Positions 8,367 through 18,097 are shown, counted from the stretch's first letter. The stretch: DNA of 33,950 nt from Fidelibacterota bacterium (GCA_002718285.1 PBAR01000011.1:150886-184835), one strand, 5' to 3'. Notes: generated by a model from the letters alone, not told the origin. A program made the numbers and translations.

Positions 8367-10925
8367 TTATGTATCTAGAGCTTCTGTAATACGATATAAC
8401 AAATATTCCCTATGTCCTTTTGTGGCTTCATCTACATTATATTTTTTTGAGGAATATTTCGCAATTTTTTTCAGATTATCATATGCTGCTGAAACTGATA
8501 AGTGATCATATTTAACCTTGCCTTTGTTTAATACTATTTGGATAAGGCGCTCTGTATACTCAATTTGTAGATTGCGACGAATACTAGATACACTTGTACT
8601 TGCATCTACAGCAAAACAGGAATTAGTCAAATCTCTTAGCATATCATGTAGATTATATCTATTTCCATAGATTTCAGTATCTGATATTCGTTTCAAAACA
8701 TTTACATGAAGTAAATGATCAAATATATTTTTTTGAACATCTAAAACCTGATCATGAATCTTATGATCTTTTGTTCCGCTCCACCCTCTTCGCTCCCATT
8801 GCAAATGATTATATATATCTTTTGGAATTAGGAATGCTTGAGGGGAAAAGAGATATTTATTTAGAAGGGTCATCGCCCACTTTTGGGTTTCCCTGTCAAT
8901 TACATTAAATGGGAATTCCCTGTCCTCCTGACCCACCATTGAACGATCCATAAAAAGACCTCCAATGTATCGGGATATTATACTAGTAGAAGTACTATAC
9001 TCACGGTTAAGTATATAAAATGCGTCGGTAAATGCATGATAAGACTTTCCGTGATCTTCATACCTTTTCCTAAGAGGCTTATATAGAGAACGAATTAGAT
9101 CCATTCGTTCCTCAGCATACCCCAAAGGGTCTGAGCTCATATCATATATCATAATTCTCGGATCAACGCCTTTACCTGCGGACCTCATATCATCAGCATC
9201 ATTTCCAAATCTTAATTCTTGTTTCGTAGACTGCGCCAGGATTTGGTTCATTCTGGCTGCTTCATCCAGAGAGTTTTTTAAAGGTACAGAGTATCCATAT
9301 TCTATAGCCCACAAATCATAAGGGCCTGGAGCTGTAGAATAATATTGACCTGTCCAATTATTATGTTTGCCAATATTGACTGCATCATAATCCATAACAG
9401 AAGACATGAGTCCCGACGGTTCAGTAGCATTTCGATCATGTACTGTATTTAAGCTTCGAAAATAGCTACCATGAAAATTATGACTTAATCCTAAGGTATG
9501 GCCAATTTCGTGCATAACTAAGCTAACCATAGCCTCATAAAGAAGACGATGTTGTTCGAATGGAGAAAATTTTCCTAAAGACTTAAGTGCCATTTCCGCA
9601 AAAAGATTACCGTGCTGCTTATTTTTACCAGAAAAACAGTAGTCTGCTTTCTCATCTTTATCATTACCTGTAAGAGGTTGCCAAAGACGTTCATATTTAA
9701 CCCTGTTGGTAAAATGCACGTACTCTAACATAATATCTGCACCTAAAATCTGACCAGTTCTCGGATTCACAAAGCTTGGTCCAAGTCCCCCAAAAGCAGG
9801 ATCAGGTGAAGAAGTCCAACGCAATACATTATAGCGTATATCACCAGCATCCCAGTTTGCAGTATCAGGTTGAATTTTAACTTGAACAGCATTATTAAAT
9901 CCTGCTTTCTCGAATGCTTTATTCCAAGCCAAAACACCATCTTTTATAGCATCCCGAAATTCATGCGGGGTTGTGTTTTCAATCCACCATACGATGGGCT
10001 CTACTGGATCAGAAACAAATTGTTCAGGATGTTTTTGTACAAGATGCCAGCGGTGTATAAGGTCACGAAACGGGGTGACATCTTCAGGTTCCGTCATATC
10101 AGTAACCTGAGTTGTAAAATATCCAACACGCGGATCTTCAAACCTGGGCTGGTAATTATTCTCTGGAACAGCAATGAAGCTGTGCTGCAGCGCGACATTG
10201 ACAGACCTGGCGTCTGTTAGTCCTTTGTCAGATCCCCAGTTAGTAGGTGTTGGATTATTATATACATATTGTACAGAAATATCGGTGTTTTCAGGATAAT
10301 TTTTGATACTGGTATACTTAGATCGATTTTTTATCAATCGCCCTAGTTTAAATGGGTTTTTGTTTGGAGATCCTGGAATAATTCCGCGGGTAATTTGTTG
10401 TAATGCTTCTGTTAAAAACACATTATCAACATCAATCATGACAACGCTGTCTGACTGAGCAACAATAAATTCTGAAGCCAAAATTGCTGTGGATATATTT
10501 GCATCCGAGGCCCGGCTTAAGGGATTGTCGGGGTCAAAATAAAAAGAATGATTCTGAATTTCGAATTCTATTCGGTTAAAATATCGATTTAAAGTTATAA
10601 TTTTTGAACCTCTATATACCCCACGTAGAACACCAGAATTTCGCTGACCGTCTCGTGCATGAACAAAATAAATAAATTCCTTTCCAAGTTGATCGTTTTT
10701 TAAGACCATAGACATTTTACCAGTGGCTGTGTCCTGATATAAAGTAATTAGACCTGGAATTTCTTTTTTTCCTTTTAATCCTTCTTCCATATTTTTTATT
10801 TTTGGAGGAGAAGGTTTTTTATGGCCCGATCCTGAAATATCAGACTTTGCTGGCAGGTTTTCTTTTTGCTCCTGTGCCATAGTAAAGGAACAAATAATCA
10901 TGATTAAAGATAGAAACTTTTTCAT
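8367..10925 (-). CDS. Zinc-dependent metalloprotease of the DUF5117/DUF4953 type, exported
   Basis: This 852-aa protein starts with a clear signal peptide (MKKFLSLIMIICSFTMA, cut near residue 17). The zinc motif is VMHEIGHTLGLSHNF, with HEIGH at residues 472-476 and a third His in LSHNF: the extended HExxHxxGxxH motif of metzincins. The upstream region (GLITLYQDTATGKMSM, RGVYRGSKIITL, NRIEFEIQN) and the downstream SSVMDYD (the Met-turn region) match the large secreted metalloproteases annotated with DUF5117, DUF5118 and DUF4953, common in Bacteroidota and relatives. The natural substrate of this group is not known to me. It begins 1 nt after the lpd stop with no visible Shine-Dalgarno, so translation is probably coupled to lpd. 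It links the PDH genes to the peptidase genes. Confidence 0.88.
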   Translation of the reverse strand: MKKFLSLIMIICSFTMAQEQKENLPAKSDISGSGHKKPSPPKIKNMEEGLKGKKEIPGLITLYQDTATGKMSMVLKNDQLGKEFIYFVHARDGQRNSGVLRGVYRGSKIITLNRYFNRIEFEIQNHSFYFDPDNPLSRASDANISTAILASEFIVAQSDSVVMIDVDNVFLTEALQQITRGIIPGSPNKNPFKLGRLIKNRSKYTSIKNYPENTDISVQYVYNNPTPTNWGSDKGLTDARSVNVALQHSFIAVPENNYQPRFEDPRVGYFTTQVTDMTEPEDVTPFRDLIHRWHLVQKHPEQFVSDPVEPIVWWIENTTPHEFRDAIKDGVLAWNKAFEKAGFNNAVQVKIQPDTANWDAGDIRYNVLRWTSSPDPAFGGLGPSFVNPRTGQILGADIMLEYVHFTNRVKYERLWQPLTGNDKDEKADYCFSGKNKQHGNLFAEMALKSLGKFSPFEQHRLLYEAMVSLVMHEIGHTLGLSHNFHGSYFRSLNTVHDRNATEPSGLMSSVMDYDAVNIGKHNNWTGQYYSTAPGPYDLWAIEYGYSVPLKNSLDEAARMNQILAQSTKQELRFGNDADDMRSAGKGVDPRIMIYDMSSDPLGYAEERMDLIRSLYKPLRKRYEDHGKSYHAFTDAFYILNREYSTSTSIISRYIGGLFMDRSMVGQEDREFPFNVIDRETQKWAMTLLNKYLFSPQAFLIPKDIYNHLQWERRGWSGTKDHKIHDQVLDVQKNIFDHLLHVNVLKRISDTEIYGNRYNLHDMLRDLTNSCFAVDASTSVSSIRRNLQIEYTERLIQIVLNKGKVKYDHLSVSAAYDNLKKIAKYSSKKYNVDEATKGHREYLLYRITEALDT

Positions 10926-10926
10926 T

Positions 10927-12360
10927 TTATAACTTTTCTTTCTTGGAAAGGTACAAATCAGTTACCGTTCCTTCAACTATTTCTGCAGCCAAACCAACAG
11001 TTTCACTGAGGGTTGGATGTGGGTGTACAGTAAGACCGACATCTTCTGCATCTGCTCCCATTTCAATTGCCAAGGTTCCTTCTGAAATCATATCTCCCGC
11101 ACCAGAACCAACCATTCCCAAACCTATTATCTTTTTTGTGTCCTTATCAAAAAGTATTTTTGTTTTTCCCTGCACATCTCCAACAGCCTGCGCTCTGCCG
11201 CTGGCAACCCAGGGGAAATCGCCCTTTACATATCCTATCCCCTGCGCAGACGCTTCAGCTTCTGTGATGCCTGTCCATGCAATTTCGGGATCAGTATAAA
11301 CAACACTAGGAATCGCCCTAGCATCAAAGGCCGCAGGAAGACCACATATTACTTCAGCCGCTACTTTTCCTTCATGAGTTGCCTTATGAGCTAACAATGG
11401 ATTCCCAGAAATATCACCAATCGCAAATATATTAGGCACTGATGTTCTCATATATGCATCAGTGATTATAAACCCTTTTTCGTCTATTTTAATAGAAGTA
11501 TTATCCAATCCTAAAATATCGGTGTTTGGCTTTCTTCCAACAGCTATTAGAATTTTTTCATAAAAATTCTTCAGCATCCCCGAATCATTTTCAATTATAG
11601 CATATAAACCTTTTGAACCATCTCTTTTTATTTCAACTACTTTAGAAGAAACCATAATTTTATGAAACTGTTTCTTTAGTTTCCGTTCCAGCGGTTTTAC
11701 CAGGTCTCTGTCAGCTCCAGAAATCAGTTGTGGCAAAAACTCCACCACGCTAACCTCTGAACCCAAAGATGAATATACCTGCCCTAATTCTAGCCCTATG
11801 ATTCCTCCACCAACAATCAGCAACGACTCAGGTATTGATTTTAACTCTAGAGCTGTTTTTGACATAAGAATATCGGGATCATTTTCGGCAGTTCCAGGAA
11901 CAGGAAAAGATGCCGATGATGATCCTGCAGCAATCACACAGTTATCAAAAGAGATATTTATTATTTTATCATTATGGGATATTTGAATAAGATTGTCAGA
12001 TTGAAACTTTGCTTCTCCCTGTATTATTTGTACTTCTCTAGCCTTTGCCATTTGAGCTATGCCCGAATTCATCTTAGAGATAATATTGTTTTTATGTTCT
12101 CTGATTTTATCCAAATCAATTTTGGGCTTCGAAAACTCTACACCAATAGATGAAAGTAGCCTTGCTTCCTGAATAATTTTAGAAATGTGTAACAATGTTT
12201 TAGATGGAATACATCCCCGATTTAAACACACACCTCCAAGCTTCTTTTCTCGGTCTACCATGATAACATTTTTCCCTAAATCAGATGCTCGAAATGCTGA
12301 AGCATATCCTCCAGGACCAGACCCGACAACTAAAACATCAGCGTGTTTTTTTTCTTCCAT
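10927..12360 (-). CDS. lpd: Dihydrolipoamide dehydrogenase (E3)
   Basis: This 477-aa flavoprotein reoxidises the dihydrolipoyl groups of the E2 core and passes electrons to NAD+. Visible motifs are the FAD-binding VVGSGPGGYA (residues 11-20), the redox disulfide in GGVCLNRGCIPSK (Cys45 and Cys50), the NAD-binding GGGIIGLELG near residue 185, the second FAD motif IFAIGDISGNPLLAHKA, and the catalytic His-Glu pair in HPHPTLSE (His448, Glu453). Length is normal for the family. It lies 6 nt after aceF, so all three PDH subunit genes form one unit in the order aceE-aceF-lpd. No good Shine-Dalgarno is seen before the start. It is followed after 1 nt by the metalloprotease gene. Confidence 0.97.
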   Translation of the reverse strand: MEEKKHADVLVVGSGPGGYASAFRASDLGKNVIMVDREKKLGGVCLNRGCIPSKTLLHISKIIQEARLLSSIGVEFSKPKIDLDKIREHKNNIISKMNSGIAQMAKAREVQIIQGEAKFQSDNLIQISHNDKIINISFDNCVIAAGSSSASFPVPGTAENDPDILMSKTALELKSIPESLLIVGGGIIGLELGQVYSSLGSEVSVVEFLPQLISGADRDLVKPLERKLKKQFHKIMVSSKVVEIKRDGSKGLYAIIENDSGMLKNFYEKILIAVGRKPNTDILGLDNTSIKIDEKGFIITDAYMRTSVPNIFAIGDISGNPLLAHKATHEGKVAAEVICGLPAAFDARAIPSVVYTDPEIAWTGITEAEASAQGIGYVKGDFPWVASGRAQAVGDVQGKTKILFDKDTKKIIGLGMVGSGAGDMISEGTLAIEMGADAEDVGLTVHPHPTLSETVGLAAEIVEGTVTDLYLSKKEKL

Positions 12361-12366
12361 TAAATA

Positions 12367-13635
12367 TTATATTTTTGATGAAAAAATATTTCTGTCCTCC
12401 AGGGCAGCTGAAAACCTGGAAGTAAAAGTGACGCCCGCGGCTCCGTCTATAACCATATGGTCATAGGAAAGCGAAAAGGGCAATATATACCTTGGGATAA
12501 ATTTATTGGAGTTTTTATTATATACGGGCTCCCAGCTGCTACGAGAAACACCTATTATCGCCACCTCGGGCGGATTGATAATTGGAGTAAAAAAAGAGCC
12601 TCCTATGCCTCCAAGGCTTGATATAGTAAACGTTCCTCCTTTCATCTCATTTGGTCTTAGCTTTTTGCTTCTTGCCCTTACGCTTACATCCAACAATTCT
12701 TCTGAAAGATCTATAACAGATTTTTTATCAACATCCCGAATAACTGGAACTGTCAACCCATAAGGAGTATCAACCGCGACCCCTAAATGGTAATAATTCT
12801 TTATAACCAAATTTTTTCCACTTTGATCCAAAGAACTATTAAAAACCGGCATTTCTTTTAATACATGGACAGCAGCCTTCATTAAAAAGGGAAGGAATGT
12901 AACTTTAACATTCTTTTTTAAAGCCTTTTCTTTCAGTTCTTTTCTATACAAATCTAAATCGGTAATATCTGCAGAATCAAACTGAGTAACATGGGGAATA
13001 GACCGCCACGCACTATGAAGTTTTTTTCCAGTAATAATATTTATTTTGGTTAACTTTTTTTTCTCTATTTCTCCCCACTGAGAAAAATCTATATTGGGTC
13101 GGGGATGAGCTAAAACAGAATCAGAATCCGCGAGAGCAAGTTTTTTCTTAATGTAGACATGTAAATCGTTCTTTGTTATTCGACCTTTGGGTCCGCTTCC
13201 TTTTATAGTGTATAAATCTATTCCGAGTTCGCGGGAAAGCCGCCTCACTCCAGGGCTGGCAAAATGTTTATCTGGTCCAGAAAATGAAGTATTTAATAAA
13301 ACAGGTTCGTGCTCAGATATTTCTTCGTTTTTTGTATCAGCAACAGAATCTTCATCGTTGTTTTGTTTTGACTTTGATTCTGCTTCCATATCAGAACTGG
13401 ACAATTCTATTTTTACTAACACCTGTCCTGTTACAACTTCTTCACCTGCTTTAACAAAAACTTCTTTAACAGCACCTGACACTTCTGCCGGTATTTCCAT
13501 AGATGCTTTTTCTGACTCTAAAATTAAAATAATATCATCTGGGCCAACTGTGTTTCCTGGCTGGATAACAACTTCACTGATTTCCGCAGATTCAATTCCT
13601 TCGCCAAGATTTGGAAGTATAATTTCTTTAATCAT
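12367..13635 (-). CDS. aceF: Pyruvate dehydrogenase E2, dihydrolipoamide acetyltransferase
   Basis: This 422-aa protein has one N-terminal lipoyl domain (residues 1 to about 78) with the lipoylation Lys at K43 in ESEKASM. An acidic, flexible linker follows (about 80-118). Next is the peripheral-subunit-binding domain (about 125-163, FASPGVRRLSREL to GRITKNDL), then the catalytic acetyltransferase domain with the HMVIDG active-site motif at 393-398 (H393, D397). It transfers the acetyl group from E1 to CoA and forms the core of the complex. E. coli AceF usually has three lipoyl domains, so this is a shorter single-lipoyl version. The start is 7 nt after the aceE stop, and the context with AceE and Lpd fixes it as the PDH E2 rather than an oxoglutarate or branched-chain E2. 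Confidence 0.95.
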   Translation of the reverse strand: MIKEIILPNLGEGIESAEISEVVIQPGNTVGPDDIILILESEKASMEIPAEVSGAVKEVFVKAGEEVVTGQVLVKIELSSSDMEAESKSKQNNDEDSVADTKNEEISEHEPVLLNTSFSGPDKHFASPGVRRLSRELGIDLYTIKGSGPKGRITKNDLHVYIKKKLALADSDSVLAHPRPNIDFSQWGEIEKKKLTKINIITGKKLHSAWRSIPHVTQFDSADITDLDLYRKELKEKALKKNVKVTFLPFLMKAAVHVLKEMPVFNSSLDQSGKNLVIKNYYHLGVAVDTPYGLTVPVIRDVDKKSVIDLSEELLDVSVRARSKKLRPNEMKGGTFTISSLGGIGGSFFTPIINPPEVAIIGVSRSSWEPVYNKNSNKFIPRYILPFSLSYDHMVIDGAAGVTFTSRFSAALEDRNIFSSKI

Positions 13636-13642
13636 TGTATAT

Positions 13643-16297
13643 CTACATACTTCTGGGGTTAGGCTTTTCTGGATCTAAATTATATTTTTTCATGGCGTCA
13701 GTAACGATTTGCGTATCCAATTGATTTTCTATTGCTAATGCTCTTAGAGCGGTTAAAACTATATAGTACCTGTCAACCTCAAAAAAACGACGCAAATTTT
13801 CTCGGGTGTCGCTTCGACCAAAGCCATCTGTGCCAAGTGCGTAGTATGGGCCTGGAACATATGGTGCAATCTGCTCTGAAAGCATTTTTACATAGTCTGA
13901 TACAACAACTGTTGGAATGTTATGCGCGCTTAATGATTTTTCAATATGTGATTTTCTTTGTTTTTTATCTGGGTGCACCATATTCCATCGGTCTATTTCC
14001 TCAGCCTCTTTTCTTAATTCACTAAAAGAAGTGACATTCCAAATCCCCGGCTCAATACCCCAATCATTCTTTAATAGCCGGGAAGCTTCAATAACTTCTC
14101 CCATCAACGGACCACTACCCAAAAGACGAATTTTAGGACTTTTTGTACTATGAATTTTATATAATCCTTTTAAAACATCTTTTTCTATTCCTTCTGGCAT
14201 TTCAGGATGAATGTAGTTTTCGTTTTCAACTGTTATATAATAAATCACGTCCTTTTGTTCTTGAAACATTTCCTGGATACCCCGATGAATTACCAGAGCA
14301 ATTTCGTAGGCATATGCGAGATCATACGCTTTAACATTCGGCGTAACAGCAGCTGCCATGTGGCTATGGCCATCCTGATGCTGAAGACCTTCGCCATTAA
14401 GCGTTGTCCTTCCTGCTGTTCCTCCTAAAAGGAACCCTCTTACACGCATATCAGCAGCTGCCCAGATGAAATCCCACACGCGCTGAAACCCGAACATAGA
14501 ATAATATATATAAAATGGGACCATCGGAATCCCGTTGGTGGTATAGCTCATACCTGCCGCAATAAAAGAAGATATTGCCCCCGCCTCATTAATTCCTTCT
14601 TCTAATATTTGTCCATCTTTTGATTCTTTGTAATACAAAAACTGGTCTGAATCAACGGGGTCATATAACTGGCCCTTATGTGCATAAATACCAAGCTGGC
14701 GAAATAGTGGATCCATTCCAAAGGTTCTTGCTTCATCGGGGATTATAGGAACAACCTGTTTTCCTATTTTTTTATCACGGCATAGAATAGTAATTAGCCT
14801 CACAAATGCCATCGTAGTTGAAATTGACCTATCGCCTGTTCCGCTAAAAAGTTCTTTAAATATAGAAACATCCGGAATATCAATTTTTTCATTCGAAACA
14901 ATGCGGGCAGGTAAATATCCGCCTAAGTCTTCTCGCTTTTTTTGTAAATATTTTATCTCATCACTGTGTTTATCAGGGCTATAAAACGGAGCATTTATTG
15001 CTTCATCATCAGAAAGTTTTATATTAAACCTGTCCCTAAAATAAAGAAGCTCCTTTTCATTTAATTTTTTTTGCTGATGTGTTATGTTTCTACCTTCTCC
15101 TGCTTCACCCAACCCATAGCCTTTAATCGTTCTCGCGAGAATAACAGTAGGACTACCCCTATGATTAACTGCGCTTAAATATGCATTATACACCTTGACC
15201 GGGTCATGGCCGCCAAGCTTAAGCTTTATTAAATCATTATCGCTTATGTGAGATACCATTTCAAGCAGTTCCGGATATTTCCCAAAGAAGTGTTTCCTTA
15301 AATAAGCGCCACCCTCTACTACATATTTTAAAAAATCTCCATCCACAACTTCGTCAAAACGCTGTAAAAGTTTGTCTGATGTGCCTTGTTCAAAGAACTC
15401 ATCCCAGTCACTACCCCAAATCACCTTTATAACATTCCACCCCGCACCTCGAAATGCTCCTTCCAGCTCTTGTATAACATTCCCATTTCCTCTTACAGGA
15501 CCATCCAACCTCTGTAAATTACAGTTTATTACAAAAATTAAATTATCTAGCTCTTCCCGAGATGCAAGAGTTAGTGCTCCTTTTGATTCAGGCTCATCCA
15601 TTTCTCCATCTCCAAGGAATGCCCAGACTTTTCTACCTGTATCCTTTACAAGATTGCGATCTGTAAGGTAGTTCAAAAAACGAGCCTGATAAATTGCCAT
15701 CACAGGAGCAAGCCCCATGGATACTGTTGCAAACTGCCAAAAGGTAGGCATAAGCCATGGGTGCGGATAGGACGATAGTCCACCACCAGAAGACAGCTCT
15801 CTTCGAAAGTTTTTTAATTCAGCCTTGCCTAATCTACCTTCCATAAATGCCCTAGAATACACGCCAGGCGATGAGTGCCCTTGAAAAAAAACAAGGTCTG
15901 CTCCATGTGGATTTTCAGGTCCTTTAAAAAAATGATTAAAGCCAACTTCATAGAGAGTGGCAACTGATGCATAGGTAGAAATATGGCCTCCTATCCCATG
16001 TGATTCGTTGTTTGCCCTAACTACCATTGCCATTGCATTCCATCGAATTACTGATTTTATTTTTCGTTCTATATCCCTGTCTCCAGGAAATTCTTTTTCA
16101 AGACTGTGATGAATAGAATTAATGAAAGGTGTATTGGTGTTAAACGGAAGTCGGGCACCCTTAGATTGAGCATAATCAATTAGTTCTTCAAGTAAAAAAC
16201 GTGTTCGGTCAAACCCATGGTGTTCTAAAGCATCTTCTATAGATTCAATCCACTCTTGAGTTTCTTCCGGGTCAGTGTCCTTATATATATCCGCCAT
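13643..16297 (-). CDS. aceE: Pyruvate dehydrogenase E1, homodimeric AceE type
   Basis: This 884-aa protein matches the single-chain E1 of E. coli type in length and order. GIGGHISTYAS (residues 101-111) is an early active-site loop. The thiamine diphosphate motif runs from GDG at 229-231 to NCN at 258-260 (GDGEMDEPESKG, VINCNLQRLDG). H407 in NITHQQKK falls at the same number as the active-site-loop His of the E. coli enzyme. FGFQR, GRTTLNGEGLQHQDGHS and GTDGFGRSDTRENLRRFFEV mark the C-terminal parts. It decarboxylates pyruvate and acetylates the E2 lipoyl group. The N-terminus (DPEETQEWIESIEDALEH) aligns in character with E. coli AceE, supporting this start even though no Shine-Dalgarno is visible in the 53-nt gap upstream. 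Confidence 0.97.
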   Translation of the reverse strand: MADIYKDTDPEETQEWIESIEDALEHHGFDRTRFLLEELIDYAQSKGARLPFNTNTPFINSIHHSLEKEFPGDRDIERKIKSVIRWNAMAMVVRANNESHGIGGHISTYASVATLYEVGFNHFFKGPENPHGADLVFFQGHSSPGVYSRAFMEGRLGKAELKNFRRELSSGGGLSSYPHPWLMPTFWQFATVSMGLAPVMAIYQARFLNYLTDRNLVKDTGRKVWAFLGDGEMDEPESKGALTLASREELDNLIFVINCNLQRLDGPVRGNGNVIQELEGAFRGAGWNVIKVIWGSDWDEFFEQGTSDKLLQRFDEVVDGDFLKYVVEGGAYLRKHFFGKYPELLEMVSHISDNDLIKLKLGGHDPVKVYNAYLSAVNHRGSPTVILARTIKGYGLGEAGEGRNITHQQKKLNEKELLYFRDRFNIKLSDDEAINAPFYSPDKHSDEIKYLQKKREDLGGYLPARIVSNEKIDIPDVSIFKELFSGTGDRSISTTMAFVRLITILCRDKKIGKQVVPIIPDEARTFGMDPLFRQLGIYAHKGQLYDPVDSDQFLYYKESKDGQILEEGINEAGAISSFIAAGMSYTTNGIPMVPFYIYYSMFGFQRVWDFIWAAADMRVRGFLLGGTAGRTTLNGEGLQHQDGHSHMAAAVTPNVKAYDLAYAYEIALVIHRGIQEMFQEQKDVIYYITVENENYIHPEMPEGIEKDVLKGLYKIHSTKSPKIRLLGSGPLMGEVIEASRLLKNDWGIEPGIWNVTSFSELRKEAEEIDRWNMVHPDKKQRKSHIEKSLSAHNIPTVVVSDYVKMLSEQIAPYVPGPYYALGTDGFGRSDTRENLRRFFEVDRYYIVLTALRALAIENQLDTQIVTDAMKKYNLDPEKPNPRSM

Positions 16298-16350
16298 TTT
16301 TATATTTTAATGATCTTTAATGACAAGCCTGAATTTACTTAATATTAAAA

Positions 16351-17772
16351 TCACACTTCTATTTCTTTCCAGTCGCCTTTACTTATTTTCCAAACCATAA
16401 TGCCTGCAAACAAACCCATGTAAACAGGAAAAAGCAACCACGGTCCTACAAAACCGACTTCCAGAACTACGCCTAGAATATAGCTGCCCAGGACAACAAT
16501 GCCCCAAGTCAAACAAGACTCTACCATCGCCGGAAATAATGTATTACCAGCACCAGACAAAGCAAACCACAGAGTAAAACCAACTGCATCCAAAAACTGT
16601 ACAGCGCCAAGAATTCGCAGACCAAAAATCCCCATAGAAATAATTTGAGGGTCATTCGTAAACCAATACAGAATATATTTAGGGAATAAGATAAAACAAG
16701 TACCCATCGTTCCCATAATATACTCTGATAGGCGAATTGATTCTTTTATGCTTGCTTCTGATTTGTGAATTTTTTTCTCCCCCATATATTTTCCAACAAG
16801 AGTAGCGCAGGCCTGGCCTACCCCGAGAGCTGGCATAAATGAAGCATGCATAATCGTAAACAAAAGCTGTGTCGTTGCCAGCTCAACAAGCCCGATAAGG
16901 CCCATTATTTTATAAAAAACTGACCATCCAGCAGCAATAATCATTTCTTGTAAACCCTGAGGAATTGCCAATGAAACCTGGCGCTTCATCATACTTGTAT
17001 CTATTGAAAAAGAAAAAACACCGAAACGATCTCGAACATTGGGACGAAAAAGATAATAAGAATAGTGCGCGACAAGCCAGGCAGATGCTATCAGGGTAGA
17101 AATAGCTGCTCCCTTAACTCCAAGCGCTGGAAAATGTGTCCAATCCCAAAGATGAATTAAAAAAGAAAACCCAGGGGCCATGTCCTGAAAAAACCTGTTT
17201 AATCCTTCTGATCCATAAATGAGACCAGCATTAAAATAAACGTTAATAATATTACTTGTAACCGTAACTGTTAAATGAATCTTTGTCTTTTCAATTGCGG
17301 TAAAAAACCCTTGAAAAACAAAACTATTAGCCGAAAATAATAATGTTAAAAAAATTATTGATGAATATTCTGATGCCAAAGGAGTGGCTATATAATCATC
17401 TATAAAAAAAGGGACAAACTTGTGTGAAAATGCCCAACCCAACATAGATACAGGAAAGCTATAAACAGTCGCCATAAAAAGACCATTATGAAATGCAGTT
17501 GAACATTCATTATGTTTTTTTTGTCCAAGGCGCCTTGACGCAACCGTCTGTACAGACGTGCGAATTCCCATCACAACACTTAAAGCCCCCCAAAATAACA
17601 TCGCTCCCATTCCTGTTGCGGCAATGGCGGCCGCGCCCAACCTGCCCACCATTGCAACATCTATAAGGCTCATAAGCACACGACTTAGATTGGATAGAAT
17701 TACAGGCAGTGCAAGCGTAAAAACTTCCCGGGAAATTTCTTTATCCTTAGGGAAAATATATTTAAAAATCAT
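16351..17772 (-). CDS. MATE family multidrug/metabolite efflux transporter
   Basis: This 473-aa integral membrane protein has about twelve hydrophobic segments and the features of the MATE family: an N-terminal ALPVILSNLSRVLMSLIDVAMVGRLG stretch (about residues 18-43) and a repeated half near residues 260-300 (LAIPQGLQEMIIAAGWSVFYKIMGL region). MATE transporters export organic cations, drugs or metabolites using Na+ or H+ gradients; the cargo here is unknown. Its start overlaps the stop of the upstream 91-aa gene in an ATGA, so the two are coupled. Its TGA stop is one of several showing that TGA is an ordinary stop codon in this genome. The following aceE gene starts 53 nt downstream. Confidence 0.92.
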   Translation of the reverse strand: MIFKYIFPKDKEISREVFTLALPVILSNLSRVLMSLIDVAMVGRLGAAAIAATGMGAMLFWGALSVVMGIRTSVQTVASRRLGQKKHNECSTAFHNGLFMATVYSFPVSMLGWAFSHKFVPFFIDDYIATPLASEYSSIIFLTLLFSANSFVFQGFFTAIEKTKIHLTVTVTSNIINVYFNAGLIYGSEGLNRFFQDMAPGFSFLIHLWDWTHFPALGVKGAAISTLIASAWLVAHYSYYLFRPNVRDRFGVFSFSIDTSMMKRQVSLAIPQGLQEMIIAAGWSVFYKIMGLIGLVELATTQLLFTIMHASFMPALGVGQACATLVGKYMGEKKIHKSEASIKESIRLSEYIMGTMGTCFILFPKYILYWFTNDPQIISMGIFGLRILGAVQFLDAVGFTLWFALSGAGNTLFPAMVESCLTWGIVVLGSYILGVVLEVGFVGPWLLFPVYMGLFAGIMVWKISKGDWKEIEV

Positions 17773-18044
17773 TCGGGAAGCATTAACTCATTCAGGTCCA
17801 TTATTGTAACACTTTTTTTATTAAGATAGGAGTTTGTCTTGCTGCAAACAGGGGCAGATGTGAACACAGATACTGATATACCGGGCTCTAAACTCCAAAT
17901 TGATTTGCATTGTTCGACTATTCTGAAGCCGTCTTTCATAATAATTCTACTTTTTCGGTCTATCACAATAATAATTTCATTTTTTCTTTTATACAGTGCA
18001 GTCCTTGATGACAGCTTGTATTTTTTGGGATCAATTTTTTGCAT
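17769..18044 (-). CDS. Small conserved-looking protein of unknown function (91 aa)
   Basis: I do not recognise this protein. It is 91 aa, basic in its first third, with a beta-rich core (EIIIVIDRKSRIIMKDG, about residues 23-39) and a later stretch APVCSKTNSYLNKKSV with a single well-placed Cys. There is no signal peptide or membrane segment, so it is probably cytoplasmic. It looks real because it ends in an ATGA overlap with the MATE gene, fills the space to the divergent psuG gene, and begins the long minus-strand gene run. The IDRKSRIIMKDG phrase hints at a small alpha/beta fold, but I assign no function. The start codon at 18044 has no clear Shine-Dalgarno. Confidence 0.65.
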   Translation of the reverse strand: MQKIDPKKYKLSSRTALYKRKNEIIIVIDRKSRIIMKDGFRIVEQCKSIWSLEPGISVSVFTSAPVCSKTNSYLNKKSVTIMDLNELMLPE

Positions 18045-18097
18045 ATTAATATAAAACAGTCACTGGAAATTAGCCCTTTAAACAATCTTTACTGGCA
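18045..18097. promoter_or_regulatory. Short divergent intergenic region, possible promoters
   Basis: This 53-nt gap separates the divergent starts of the 91-aa gene (minus) and psuG (plus), so at least one promoter should overlap it. On the plus strand a TATAAA hexamer at 18050-18055 is a possible -10 box, with a poor TTGGGA 19 nt upstream as -35. The match is weak. No operator-like palindrome was seen. Confidence 0.3.

Noticed and set aside
16298..16322. TTGTCA-N16-TATAAA on the minus strand as an aceE promoter
   Set aside because: The TATAAA ends 1 nt before the aceE ATG, so the transcript would begin inside the coding region; the aceE start is well supported.
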